Origin: DASPPM01 sp052143835 | GTDB taxonomy: Bacteria; Pseudomonadota; Alphaproteobacteria; JACZXZ01 | Length of the DNA: 64,000 bases | Reading direction: 5' to 3' | Assembly (NCBI GenBank): GCA_052143835.1 | Contig: JBKQRV010000112.1 | Span: forward strand, 1-64,000 | Part shown: piece by piece, positions 51,613 through 60,896 of the stretch | How the letters are laid out: the number at the start of each line of letters is the position of its first letter | Position numbering within the stretch: the stretch's first letter is position 1 | Notes under the pieces: model-generated | What the model was told of the DNA's origin: nothing | The model's input: only the letters and a program-made list of their open reading frames with translations | Database searches by the model: none | Translations under genes and position numbers: made by a program

Positions 51613-52677
51613 TCAGGCCGATACGCGCGGGCTCTCAAGCGCCAAGCCCACGCTCTTCGCCGCTGCCACGATCTCGCGCCAAGTCTCGGCGTCGAGCGGC
51701 ACGCCCTCCGCGATGCGCTTCGCGCGCGCGAGGCGCTCGGGATCGCCGGGGATGAGCACCGGCTCGTCGGGCTTCGACGGCGGGGAGAGGGTGACGTAGC
51801 CGGTGATCGCGCGGATCTCCTCCTCGATCCAGCTGCGCTCCGTAAGCCGCGCGGGATCGATCACGAAGGCGAGCATGGAGTTGGTGATGGTGCCCTGGCG
51901 CTGGTTCTCGGGCTTGAGCGTGCCGCCGCCGCCGACCGCACCCGCGAGCAGCTCGCAGATGAAGGCGAGCGCGTAGCCCTTGTGCTCGGCGAACGGCAGC
52001 AAGGCGCCGCGCGGCTCTTGGAACATGACGTTCGGGTCGCGCGACGGCTTGCCCTTGGCGTCCACCACGAGTCCGTCGGCGAGCGTCTCGCCCTTGTTCC
52101 TGGCGACGCGCACCTTTCCCATCGCCACCTTTGTCGTCGCCATGTCGAGGATGACGGGACGGCCGGGCTCCGCGGCGGGGACCGCGACGCATACCGGATT
52201 GGTCGAGAGCCGCCCGTCGCGGCCGCGGTGCGGGGCCACGAGTGCCGTGTGGCCGTGCACGTTGACGAAGTGCACCGACACGAGGCCGGCCTCGGCGCAG
52301 AGCTCGCCATAGGTCCCGACGCGTCCGATGTGGTGGGCGTTGCGCAATGCCACGACGGCAACCCCGCTTTCGCGCGCCCGGGCGATGGCGAGCTTGGTCG
52401 CCTCGCGCGCCACCACCTGGCCGTAACCGCGCTCGCCGTCATAGACGAGGATCGCACCTTCGTCCTTCAGCACGCGGCCCTTGTTGTTGGGCACGATCGT
52501 GCCGGCGTTGAGGTTGGCGATGTAGCGGGGAATCATGCCGACGCCGTGGCTGTCGTGTCCGCGCAAGTTGGCCTCGACGAGATGGTCGGCAATGATGCGC
52601 GCCTCCGCTTTGGCGCTCCTGCCCGCCTCGAAGATGCGCGCGGCTGTCGCGCGCAGTTCCTGGTGATCGATCAGCAT
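51613..52677 (-). CDS. Ldh-family NAD(P)-dependent malate/L-lactate-type dehydrogenase
   Basis: 354 residues of the MDH2/LDH2 family (unlike classical Rossmann LDH). Typical segments are EANLRGHDSHGVGMIPRY, cited from GHDSHGVGM, NAHHIGRVGTYGE with the catalytic histidine, RLSTNPVCVAVP, and ATTKVAMGKV. Members reduce 2-oxo acids such as ureidoglycolate precursors, 2,3-diketo-gulonate, sulfolactate or proline-type imines. The particular substrate is unknown. ATG 52677 has GGAGGAAAGGACGCG upstream. The frame runs open 99 further codons into the gap before the MFS gene, without family features. Confidence 0.87.
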   Translation of the reverse strand: MLIDHQELRATAARIFEAGRSAKAEARIIADHLVEANLRGHDSHGVGMIPRYIANLNAGTIVPNNKGRVLKDEGAILVYDGERGYGQVVAREATKLAIARARESGVAVVALRNAHHIGRVGTYGELCAEAGLVSVHFVNVHGHTALVAPHRGRDGRLSTNPVCVAVPAAEPGRPVILDMATTKVAMGKVRVARNKGETLADGLVVDAKGKPSRDPNVMFQEPRGALLPFAEHKGYALAFICELLAGAVGGGGTLKPENQRQGTITNSMLAFVIDPARLTERSWIEEEIRAITGYVTLSPPSKPDEPVLIPGDPERLARAKRIAEGVPLDAETWREIVAAAKSVGLALESPRVSA

Positions 52678-52762
52678 CGCGTCCTTTCCTCCGCCTTGAA
52701 CCGGCGCTCGACACTTAGCACGAGCGGCGGCGCGCGCGGGAGTCCCCCCGGCGCAAACCTGC

Positions 52763-53941
52763 TCAGCTCGGGAGGCGCGCGGGCGGCCCCGGCTCGTGCC
52801 AATACCGGAGGACGACGAAGGCCGCGGTCGCGAGGACCAGGATGATGATGCCGACCACGCCGGGCCAGCCGAAGAGGTGCCAGGCCGGTGCCGGCACCAC
52901 GCCTCCCGCGCTCCCGCCGACGTAATAGAAGGTGACGTAGAGCCCGACGGCCGAGGCGCGCGCCTCGCGGGCAACGGCGACGAGATAGCTCGTGGCGCAG
53001 ATCTGGGCCACGAAGCCGCTTGCCGCGATGATGGCGAGCCCGGCGATCACCACGGGGAGCGAGGGGATCAAGGTCACCAGGAGCCCCACTCCCCAAAGGC
53101 AGAACGCACCTTCCGCCACGGTCCTGCGGCCATAGCGGCCGATGACGCGACCCGCCGGCGGGCTCACGGCGACGCCCAAAAGATAGACGATGAAGATCGA
53201 GCCGAGCCCGGCCGGCGAGAGGCCGAAGGGTAGCGCCGCGAGATAGAAGTTCACGTAGGTGAAGCCGGCGACGAAGGAGAAGAGAACGGCGAAGCCGACC
53301 GTGAAGGTCGCGACGAGGCGGCGGTTCGTCAGATTGCGGGCCATGCTGTTGAGCGCCGTCGCCAGTCCCGAGGCGCGCATGAAGTGCCGCTCGCGGGGCA
53401 GGAAGAGGCCGACGACGATGGCCGAGACGACGGTCACCGCGGCGAGCACGAGGAAGGCGCTGCGCCAGCCCCAGAGCTCGCTCGCGAGCCCGCTGATGAA
53501 GCGCCCGAGAAAGCCGCCGAGTGCCGCCCCCGCCATGTAGATCCCCGTGACCGCCGGCACCTCCGCGGCCGCCCACTCGTCGCCGATATAGACGACGGTC
53601 ACCGCGAAGATGGGCGGCAGCAGCAGGCCCTGCACGAAGCGCAGGACGACGACCTGCTCGAGGCTGGTGGCAAGCGCGATGAGCGCGGTCGGGACGACGA
53701 GGAGTGCGATGGCGCTCACGATGATGCGCTTGCGCCCCATGAGGTCGGCGACGACGCCGACGAAGGGAGCGACGATGGCAATGGCGAAGGTGGTGGCGCT
53801 CACGGTGAGGCTCACCGCGGCGGGGCTTGCCGCAAAGGTGCGGGCGAAGAGCGGAAGCAGCGACTGGGTGGCATAGAGGTCGAGAAAGGTGCAGAGACCT
53901 GCCAGCGCCACGGCGAGTCGTCGCGGATCGGAAAACATCAT
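52763..53941 (-). CDS. MFS transporter (YnfM-like, Bcr/CmlA-related)
   Basis: 392 residues with twelve hydrophobic segments. The N-terminal stretch LCTFLDLYATQSLLPLFA and the loop-2 motif GVVADLMGRKRIIV are typical of the YnfM/arabinose-efflux branch. The second-half loop reads GRVIGRYGRRTVAE. It probably exports small molecules by proton antiport. ATG 53941 (or the ATG one codon later) starts the protein. It is 85 bp upstream of the Ldh-family gene on the same strand and divergent from a second MFS gene. Confidence 0.87.
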   Translation of the reverse strand: MMFSDPRRLAVALAGLCTFLDLYATQSLLPLFARTFAASPAAVSLTVSATTFAIAIVAPFVGVVADLMGRKRIIVSAIALLVVPTALIALATSLEQVVVLRFVQGLLLPPIFAVTVVYIGDEWAAAEVPAVTGIYMAGAALGGFLGRFISGLASELWGWRSAFLVLAAVTVVSAIVVGLFLPRERHFMRASGLATALNSMARNLTNRRLVATFTVGFAVLFSFVAGFTYVNFYLAALPFGLSPAGLGSIFIVYLLGVAVSPPAGRVIGRYGRRTVAEGAFCLWGVGLLVTLIPSLPVVIAGLAIIAASGFVAQICATSYLVAVAREARASAVGLYVTFYYVGGSAGGVVPAPAWHLFGWPGVVGIIILVLATAAFVVLRYWHEPGPPARLPS

Positions 53942-54267
53942 GCGCCCCGCCTTAGCCCTTCCTCGCCTTTAGCCTGCCATATCCGTCGGCCCTTGCGCGA
54001 GGAGCGAAAAGCCGGAGCGTGCGGCGAAATTTGCGCCGCCAAGGGCGAGGCGGGCTTGGTGCTGCGCGCTGCGGCTGGTGCGGAGCATGATCGGCGGCAA
54101 GGGTCAAGGCATGGCAGCCATGCGCGCATCGTGCGCAGCTTTCGGTTCTCCCGTCCCCGCGATCTCGCCATAATCGCCGGGCGAGAGAGGGAGCCCTCGT
54201 TCCGCGGCGAAAGGAAGGCGCGCTCCGCGCGCCCGGGTGCTGATCGGCGACGGCTGGGGAGAGCGGC
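53942..54267. other. Divergent intergenic region, no feature recognised
   Basis: 326 bp between the two divergent MFS genes. Open frames in it are extensions of the neighbours or GC-driven shadows. I saw no clear promoter, hairpin with a U tract or repeat of families A-D. It presumably holds both promoters and the ribosome site GGGGAGAGCGGC for the right-hand gene. Confidence 0.6.
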
Positions 54268-55455
54268 ATGGCAGGGGCTGCGGCGGGGGAGCTCTACTCG
54301 CCGAGAGCTGCGGCGCGCGCTGCCGCCGCCGGGCTCGCGGCGATCTTCGTCGGCATCGGGCTTGCCCGCTTCGCCTACACCCCGCTGATCCCGGCCCTCA
54401 TCGCCGCAGCCTGGTTCACCCCGCCCGAGGCCGCCTATCTCGCGGCGACCAACCTCGCCGGATATCTCTTGGGCGCCGTCTTCGCGCGCACGATCGCACG
54501 GCACTTACCGCTCCCCGCCGTGATTCGCGCGGCCATGGTGGGGGCCGTGCTCTCGTTCGTCGCCTGCGCCTGGCCGGCGAGCTTTCTCTGGTTCTTTCCT
54601 TGGCGCCTCCTCTCGGGCATCGTCGGCGGCATCCTCATGGTGCTCGTCACCTCGTCGGTGCTTGCCCGCACGCCGTCGGCCTGGCGCGGACGCGTCGGTG
54701 GTGCCGTCTTCAGCGGCGTCGGCTTCGGCATCACGGCGGCGGGCACCGTCGTGCCGGCGCTCGCGCGCGAGGGTCTCACCACCGTCTGGCTGGCGCTCGC
54801 CGCGGTCGCGGCACTCTTGACCATAGCTACTTGGCGGAGCTGGACGGACGAGCCGCGGCACGAGTCCAAAAAGAGGGTCGCAGGCGGCAGCCTGCGTCCC
54901 TTCGCGCCGTTAGCGCTCTTGATGCTGCTTTACGTCTGCGATGCGATCGGTTTCGTGCCCCATGCCGTGTTCTGGATCGACTATGTCGCGCGCGGGCTGG
55001 GGCTCGGCCTCGCGGTGGGCGGGCTCTATTGGGTCGCCTTCGGCGTCGGTGCCGCGGTGGGGCCGTTCCTCGCCGGCATTCTCGCCGATCGCGCGGGAAT
55101 CGCGACGAGCCTGGTGCTCGCCTTGGTGGTCAAGGCGCTCGCGGTGGCGCTGCCGGTCTTCGCCCACGACGGCTTCAGCTTGGCCCTCTCCTCGCTCGTC
55201 GTCGGGGCCTTGACGCCGGCGGTGCCCGCCCTCATCTCGGGGCGCGCGGTCGAGCTCGTGAGTGCCGCGCACGCGCCCCAAGCCTGGGCCTGGCTCACCG
55301 TCGCCTTTGCGCTGGCCCAGACGGCGGCCGGCTACGGCCTTGCCTTCCTCTTCGCGCGCACCGGCTCCTACCACCTGCTTTTTGCCCTGGGTGCGGCCAG
55401 CCTTGCCTTGGCGGCAGTCCTCGCCGTGCTGAGCTCAGGTCGGGTAAGCATTTGA
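54268..55455 (+). CDS. YbfB/YjiJ-family MFS transporter
   Basis: 395 residues, twelve hydrophobic segments. The first helix region AAIFVGIGLARFAYTPLIPALI is the hallmark of the YbfB/YjiJ family (MFS_4), with NLAGYLLGAVFAR following. Substrate unknown. ATG 54268 has GGGGAGAGCGGC upstream. It is transcribed away from the other MFS gene and ends 95 bp before the kup start. Confidence 0.87.
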   Translation: MAGAAAGELYSPRAAARAAAAGLAAIFVGIGLARFAYTPLIPALIAAAWFTPPEAAYLAATNLAGYLLGAVFARTIARHLPLPAVIRAAMVGAVLSFVACAWPASFLWFFPWRLLSGIVGGILMVLVTSSVLARTPSAWRGRVGGAVFSGVGFGITAAGTVVPALAREGLTTVWLALAAVAALLTIATWRSWTDEPRHESKKRVAGGSLRPFAPLALLMLLYVCDAIGFVPHAVFWIDYVARGLGLGLAVGGLYWVAFGVGAAVGPFLAGILADRAGIATSLVLALVVKALAVALPVFAHDGFSLALSSLVVGALTPAVPALISGRAVELVSAAHAPQAWAWLTVAFALAQTAAGYGLAFLFARTGSYHLLFALGAASLALAAVLAVLSSGRVSI

Positions 55456-55501
55456 CGGCCATATAGATTTTTGCGCCTCCCTCCCCCTCGAAGAGGACGC
55501 G

Positions 55502-55528
55502 TTGCAGCGCACATAAAAAAGGTATAAA
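55502..55528 (+). promoter_or_regulatory. Candidate promoter of kup
   Basis: TTGCAG (55502-55507) and TATAAA (55523-55528) with 15 bp between them, embedded in the AT-rich stretch ACATAAAAAAGGTATAAAG, about 23 bp upstream of the kup ATG. The short spacing makes it a moderate match. Confidence 0.45.
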
Positions 55529-55550
55529 GACACGCGCTCGCGCTCACCAG

Positions 55551-57452
55551 ATGGACCACATGGCGCAAATCAGCGCGGCAGAGGGCGCGGGGAATCGATC
55601 CAAGGCGCAACAGGGCCTCATCCTGGGCGCACTCGGCGTTGTCTACGGCGACATCGGAACCTCCCCCCTCTACACCGTCAAACAGTGCTTCGATGCCGGG
55701 ACGGCCGTGAGCCGCGAGAGCGTGCTGGGCGTGCTCTCGCTGATCGCCTGGGCGCTCATCATCGTCGTGGCGCTCAAGTACGTCATCGTCATCATGCGCG
55801 CGGACAACCGCGGCGAGGGCGGCATCCTCGCCCTCACGGCGCTGGCGCTGAGGACGGCGAGCCGGCGCGGCCGGCGTCACCGCCTGATCCTCGCCGCCGG
55901 CCTGGTGGGGGCCGCGCTGTTCTATGGCGATGGGGTGATCACCCCCGCCATCTCGGTGCTCTCGGCGGTCGAAGGGCTGAAGGTCGCGACCCCGCTTTTC
56001 GATCCTTACGTGATCCCAATCACGGTGCTGCTGCTCTTAGCACTCTTCATTTTCCAGCGGCGCGGCACCGCGCGGGTGGGCAGCCTGTTCGGTCCCGTGA
56101 TGGCGCTTTGGTTCATCTCGATCGGCGCTCTGGGCGTCCTCGAGCTCGCCAGTCAGCCGGCCATCCTCTTGGCACTCGACCCCCTTCATGGCCTCCGGCT
56201 TCTGCTCGCCGATCCTTGGCGCGGATTCATACTGCTCGGCGCCGTGGTGCTGGCGGTCACGGGGGCCGAGGCGCTTTATGCCGACATGGGCCATTTCGGC
56301 CGCGCGCCGATCCGCGCCACCTGGTTTTGGATCGTCTTTCCCTGTCTGCTTCTCAACTATTTCGGCCAAGGCGCCTTGCTCTTGAGGACTCCCGAGGCGC
56401 TCGACAATCCTTTCTACCGGCTCGCTCCCCCATGGGCGCTCTATCCGCTCGTCGTGCTGTCCTCGATGGCGACCGTGATCGCCTCCCAGGCGGTGATCTC
56501 GGGCGCCTTCTCGATGACGCGACAGGCCGTGCAGCTCGGCTACCTGCCGCGCCTCAACATCCGCCACACCTCCGCCGAGGAGGCCGGACAGATCTTCGTC
56601 CCCACGGCCAATTTTTTCCTGCTGGTCGCGGTGATCGCGCTCGTCCTCGGCTTCAAGACCTCGAGCAATCTCGGCTGGGCCTACGGCATCGCGGTGACCG
56701 GCACGATGTCGCTCACCACCGTCCTCGCTTTCGTCTACATGGTGGGGGTAGCCGGGTGGAGTCCGCTCGTCGCCGTCCCCCTCTTCGGCGCTCTGCTCAC
56801 GGTCGACTTTTGCTTCTTTGCCGCCAACATGCTCAAGGTCGAGCAGGGCGGCTGGTTCCCGCTCTTGGTGGCGAGCTTCCTCTATATTCTGATGTCGACT
56901 TGGATGCGCGGCCGCGCCGTGCTGTTCGCCCAACGCGGCAGGAACGCGCTCCCGCTCGGTACCTTCCTCAAGTCGATCCGGCCCGGTCATCCCGAGCGCG
57001 TTCCGGGGACCGCGATCTTCATGACCGGCAACATCGACCAGGTGCCCGCGGCGATGCTGCACAACCTCAAGCACAACAAGGTGCTGCACGAGCGGGTGGT
57101 ACTCATGACCGTGCAGACCGAGGACATCCCCCGCGTGCCGGAGGAGCAGCGGCTCGAGATCCGCCATCTCGACCACAACTTCCACACCATTACGGTGCGT
57201 TACGGCTTCATGGAGGAGCCGAATATCCCGCGCGCACTCGCCCAGTGCCGCGTGCTTCAGTTCCGCTTCAATCTGATGGAGACCTCGTTCTTCGTCGGGC
57301 GCGAGAAGATCCTGAAGGCGAAACGCTCGCCGCTGTCGCGCTGGCGCCAGGAGATTTTCATCGTGCTCTCCAACACCATGTTGAGCGTCACCGACTTCTT
57401 CCATATCCCCTCCAACCGCGTGATCGAGCTCGGCGGCCAGATCGAGGTCTGA
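55551..57452 (+). CDS. kup: Kup-family low-affinity potassium uptake transporter
   Basis: 633 residues, the normal Kup length. The N-terminal signature GALGVVYGDIGTSPLYTVKQ and the following GEGGILALTAL are diagnostic. About twelve membrane segments are followed by a cytoplasmic C-terminal domain of about 170 residues, here containing PGTAIFMTGNIDQVPAAMLHN, cited from GTAIFMTGN. It imports K+ with protons. The start at ATG 55551 has a second in-frame ATG three codons later and no strong ribosome site. Confidence 0.93.
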   Translation: MDHMAQISAAEGAGNRSKAQQGLILGALGVVYGDIGTSPLYTVKQCFDAGTAVSRESVLGVLSLIAWALIIVVALKYVIVIMRADNRGEGGILALTALALRTASRRGRRHRLILAAGLVGAALFYGDGVITPAISVLSAVEGLKVATPLFDPYVIPITVLLLLALFIFQRRGTARVGSLFGPVMALWFISIGALGVLELASQPAILLALDPLHGLRLLLADPWRGFILLGAVVLAVTGAEALYADMGHFGRAPIRATWFWIVFPCLLLNYFGQGALLLRTPEALDNPFYRLAPPWALYPLVVLSSMATVIASQAVISGAFSMTRQAVQLGYLPRLNIRHTSAEEAGQIFVPTANFFLLVAVIALVLGFKTSSNLGWAYGIAVTGTMSLTTVLAFVYMVGVAGWSPLVAVPLFGALLTVDFCFFAANMLKVEQGGWFPLLVASFLYILMSTWMRGRAVLFAQRGRNALPLGTFLKSIRPGHPERVPGTAIFMTGNIDQVPAAMLHNLKHNKVLHERVVLMTVQTEDIPRVPEEQRLEIRHLDHNFHTITVRYGFMEEPNIPRALAQCRVLQFRFNLMETSFFVGREKILKAKRSPLSRWRQEIFIVLSNTMLSVTDFFHIPSNRVIELGGQIEV

Positions 57453-57613
57453 TCGGCGTCGGGAGGCAGTTGCACCGCCGCAGGCGCCCCGCTCACGCGA
57501 GGAGGCGCACCCTTCCATTCGCGTGCCTCCGCGCACTATATATATGAGACCGTCCGGCCGATCGCGGCGCGGTCGCCGAAGCGGTCGCACAGTACCGGCG
57601 AGAGGGTGGAGAA

Positions 57614-58243
57614 ATGCGCGGGATTAGGCTCGGGCGCCTCGTCTTGATATTGCCCATGCTCATGCTGCCGTTGGCGCTTCCACGCGCGGCGGCACCCCAG
57701 CCGGGCGCCCCGCCGGAGAGCGCCTCCCTCGCCGGGCAACTCCTGATCGCCTCGCCCGAGATCGGCGATCCTCGTTTCCGCCACACCGTGATCCTCATGG
57801 TGCGCCACAATCGAGAGGGCGCGCTTGGCATCGTCATCAATCGACCGGTCGAGGAGCGCTCGCTCGCCAGCCTGCTCGAGGCGATCGGCGAGAGCGGCAC
57901 GGGTGTCGAGGGGAGCGTGCGCATCTTTTCCGGCGGCCCGGTCCAGCCTGCGATCGGGTTTATCCTGCACACGAGCGACTATCACCGTTCCGGGACCATC
58001 GATATCGACGGGCACGTGGCGATGACCACGAGCCCCGACATCCTCAAGGACATCGGCGCCCACAAGGGCCCCAAGAAGAGCCTCATCGCCTTCGGTTACG
58101 CGGGCTGGGCTGCAGGCCAGCTGGAGAACGAGCTCGCGCGCCACGACTGGTTCACCGCTCCCGCGGATCCCAAGCTGATCTTCGACGATGATCGGGACCA
58201 GCTGTGGGACGACGCCATGGCGCGCCGCACGCTCGATCTGTGA
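57614..58243 (+). CDS. YqgE/AlgH-family protein (UPF0301)
   Basis: 209 residues. The family core is clear: LAGQLLIASPEIGDPRF, GALGIVINRPVEE, the GGPVQPAIGFILH stretch and LIAFGYAGWAAGQLENEL. The N-terminal 30 residues (LGRLVLILPMLMLPLALPRAAA) are hydrophobic and look like a signal peptide, which is unusual because YqgE/AlgH is normally cytoplasmic. The function of the family is unknown beyond a regulatory effect on alginate in Pseudomonas. ATG 57614 follows GAGAGGGTGGAGAA. The gene is convergent with the MscK-like gene. Confidence 0.85.
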   Translation: MRGIRLGRLVLILPMLMLPLALPRAAAPQPGAPPESASLAGQLLIASPEIGDPRFRHTVILMVRHNREGALGIVINRPVEERSLASLLEAIGESGTGVEGSVRIFSGGPVQPAIGFILHTSDYHRSGTIDIDGHVAMTTSPDILKDIGAHKGPKKSLIAFGYAGWAAGQLENELARHDWFTAPADPKLIFDDDRDQLWDDAMARRTLDL

Positions 58244-58314
58244 ATCGGCACGCTCCTCGCGCCGCGCGGGCGCGCGACCCGGGCGCCAAGCTTCCACGGC
58301 GCGGGCGAGACGCC

Positions 58315-60822
58315 TTAGGCCGGGGGTGCCGCCTCTCCGGCCTTGGCGTCCCCATCGTCGTCCGGGTGCCGGCCGAAGGGTGCCGTGGCTGATCCCGGCT
58401 TCGTGCGCCCGGCCGCGAGCGCCTCCGCCAGCGCCTCGAGGTTGCGCACGCTGACCTCGCGTTGGGGGAAGGGCATCTCGATGCCGGCTTTGCGGAAGGC
58501 GTCGTCGATCGCGAAATGGAGGTCGCTCGCGACGAAGGCGCGCTGCTCCACGTCGCCGATGAAGACGCGCAACTCGAACTGAAGCGCGCTGTCGCCGAAA
58601 TCGGTGAACAGAACATGGGCTGCGGGCCAGCTCAGGACTTGGCCGTGCTCGCGCGCGCAGGCGAGCATGATGTCGCGAACCTTGCCGGTATCGGAGCCGT
58701 AGGCAACCCCCACCTTGATGTCGACGCGGCCGTATTTGTCGCGATGCGTCCAATTGATCACCGCCCCCGACAGAAGCTCCGAGTTCGGGACGATCACCGA
58801 AGCGCGCCTAAAGGTCTCGATCTCGGTCGCGCGCACGCTGATGCGCGTGACGAAACCCTCGTGCTGACCGACCACGACCCAATCGCCCACCTTGATCGGC
58901 CGCTCGATGAGAAGGATGAGGCCGGAGACGAAATTGTTGACGATGTTCTGCAGCCCGAAGCCGATGCCGACGGAAAGGGCGCCGGCGATGATCGCGAGAT
59001 TGGAGAGATTCAAGCCCAGCATCGAGATGGCGAACAAGGCCGCGAAGACGAAGCCGATGTAGCCGATCAGCGCGGAAAGCGAATGGCGCACGCCCGGCTC
59101 GAGCCGCGTCTGGGGCAGGAGCTTCTCGTTGAGGAGCCGCTGGAAGAGCCGCGTGATCGTCCACACGGCGACGAAGACCAGGATCGACAGCAGGATGTCG
59201 ACGAGCGAGATCCTCATGCTGCCGATCTCGATTCCGCGCAAGGCGTCGCCCCGCCACAGGCCGAGCACGCTGTCGGGAACGCCCCACAGCCGCAAGGTCA
59301 AGCCGATCCCGAGGACGATCAAGAGGAGGTCGAGAGCCGCCTCGGCCCAGAAGGCAAAGAGACGGCTGCCTTGCTCGCTCAACGCCAGCGCGCGGCGCGC
59401 GCGCAGGGAGAGCGGACGATCGGACGCGAAGAGGAGCGTAAGCACCTCGCGCATGAGCGTGCGCAAGAGGAGTAGCACCGCTACGAGGACGCCCGTGACC
59501 ACCAGGCGCGAGATGACGTAGCGCGCCAGATTGGCGTAGCCGGAAAGCGCCAGGATGGGCACCGCCAGCAGCACCATGCCGATGACAAAACGGAAGACCG
59601 GCCAGTGCCGCGACGGCGCGGCCTCCTCCCCTCTGCTGTCGCCTTCGCTGCCGGCGTCTCTGTCGATGCGCCAGAGGCGGTGGTGCAGCAGCGAGAAGGT
59701 GATCGCCGCGAGGAGCGTGTCGAAACCGAAGGAAAGCAGATTGAAGAGCTCGCGCGTGCCGTGGCGCAGCGAGTATGTCGCGATGCCGATGCCGAGCGCC
59801 ACCGCCGCGGCGCCGGCAAGCGCCGTGAGCCGGCGCGCAAGCGTGCGCGAGGAATCGGCGCCGAAGGGCACGATGCGCCAGCTCGGCGCCTCGGGCGCCA
59901 AGGCGGCGGCGGCAATGGCGGCGGTGAGGGAGAAGAAGGTGACGCCGACGAGCACGCCCGCGACCATCTCTGCGAGAAGGCCGGTGACGATGTCCTCCTC
60001 GAGCAGCACGAACGCGAGCGCGAGTAGCCCGATCGCCGGCAAGAGGCCCCGCGCCAGCCCTTCGGCAAGCGCTGCGAGGACGCGGCGCGCATAGGAAGGC
60101 TCGGTTACCTCGCGGCGATGGCCGTAACGTCGCACCAACCAGTTGCGCAGCGGCCAGCCTACGGCGAGGACAACGAGCGTCAACAGGCCGAGCCAGGCGA
60201 GGCTGACCGGCGGGAGTGCCGAGAAGGGACTCCCCTTCCACCATTCGCCGGGTGCCGCGGCGAAGGCGGCGAGGACCACGCCGAGCTCGCGGGCCGCGGC
60301 CGAGAGGGCGGGCAGCGAGAGCGGCGGGGCCTCGCGCGCGAGCAGCAGAGCCGCCAGCCGCGCGCCGCCGACGCGGTTGATGTCCTGGTCGAGCCCGTTG
60401 GCCCGCGCGATGACGAGCTCGCATTGCTTGATCATGGAGTCGTAGCTCGCGATGTCGCCGACGAGCTGCGCGCGCTGCCGCGCCACGTCGGGAAGCTCGG
60501 GCGGCTGGCCCGCGGCCGGCGGCGGACCGAGGGCGGCGAGCTGGTCCGCAGCCGGCTGGCGCTGGGCCGCCGCCGCGGCGCGCGCCTCCGCGGCGGCGCG
60601 GCGCACCTCGGCGACCTTGGCGTGGAGAGCGTTGAACTGCTGTCGGCCGATGTCGGCAGCACCGAGTGCCGCCTGCACGTCATCGAGCGCCAAGCGCCAG
60701 GCATCGGCCTTCTGGCTGAAGGCGGCTTCCTGAAGGGCCGGCGTCTGCGGCCGGGCCGGGGCGGCCATCGCAAGGGCCGCAAGCACGAAGGCCACGGCGA
60801 AAAGGCGCAGGAACAAGTTCAC
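58315..60822 (-). CDS. MscS-type mechanosensitive channel with large periplasmic N-terminus (DUF3772)
   Basis: 835 residues. Signal peptide (LFAVAFVLAALAMAAPARP), a periplasmic helical region of about 170 residues rich in Ala/Gln (DUF3772-like), then roughly ten membrane segments and the MscS core. The pore helix and following beta domain are shown by AGALSVGIGFGLQNIVNNFVSG, cited from GFGLQNIVNNF, and RPIKVGDWVVVGQHEGFV, cited from IKVGDWVVVG. The C-terminus is acidic. It would release osmolytes under hypo-osmotic stress. It is the last gene after the glutathionyl reductase and dioxygenase genes on the same strand. Confidence 0.88.
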   Translation of the reverse strand: MNLFLRLFAVAFVLAALAMAAPARPQTPALQEAAFSQKADAWRLALDDVQAALGAADIGRQQFNALHAKVAEVRRAAAEARAAAAAQRQPAADQLAALGPPPAAGQPPELPDVARQRAQLVGDIASYDSMIKQCELVIARANGLDQDINRVGGARLAALLLAREAPPLSLPALSAAARELGVVLAAFAAAPGEWWKGSPFSALPPVSLAWLGLLTLVVLAVGWPLRNWLVRRYGHRREVTEPSYARRVLAALAEGLARGLLPAIGLLALAFVLLEEDIVTGLLAEMVAGVLVGVTFFSLTAAIAAAALAPEAPSWRIVPFGADSSRTLARRLTALAGAAAVALGIGIATYSLRHGTRELFNLLSFGFDTLLAAITFSLLHHRLWRIDRDAGSEGDSRGEEAAPSRHWPVFRFVIGMVLLAVPILALSGYANLARYVISRLVVTGVLVAVLLLLRTLMREVLTLLFASDRPLSLRARRALALSEQGSRLFAFWAEAALDLLLIVLGIGLTLRLWGVPDSVLGLWRGDALRGIEIGSMRISLVDILLSILVFVAVWTITRLFQRLLNEKLLPQTRLEPGVRHSLSALIGYIGFVFAALFAISMLGLNLSNLAIIAGALSVGIGFGLQNIVNNFVSGLILLIERPIKVGDWVVVGQHEGFVTRISVRATEIETFRRASVIVPNSELLSGAVINWTHRDKYGRVDIKVGVAYGSDTGKVRDIMLACAREHGQVLSWPAAHVLFTDFGDSALQFELRVFIGDVEQRAFVASDLHFAIDDAFRKAGIEMPFPQREVSVRNLEALAEALAAGRTKPGSATAPFGRHPDDDGDAKAGEAAPPA

Positions 60823-60896
60823 CGGCAGCTCGATCTCGGTTGGGGGAACCCCTTCCTACACCGTCAGCCGCCCCGGAGTCACGCGCCCGGGACCTC

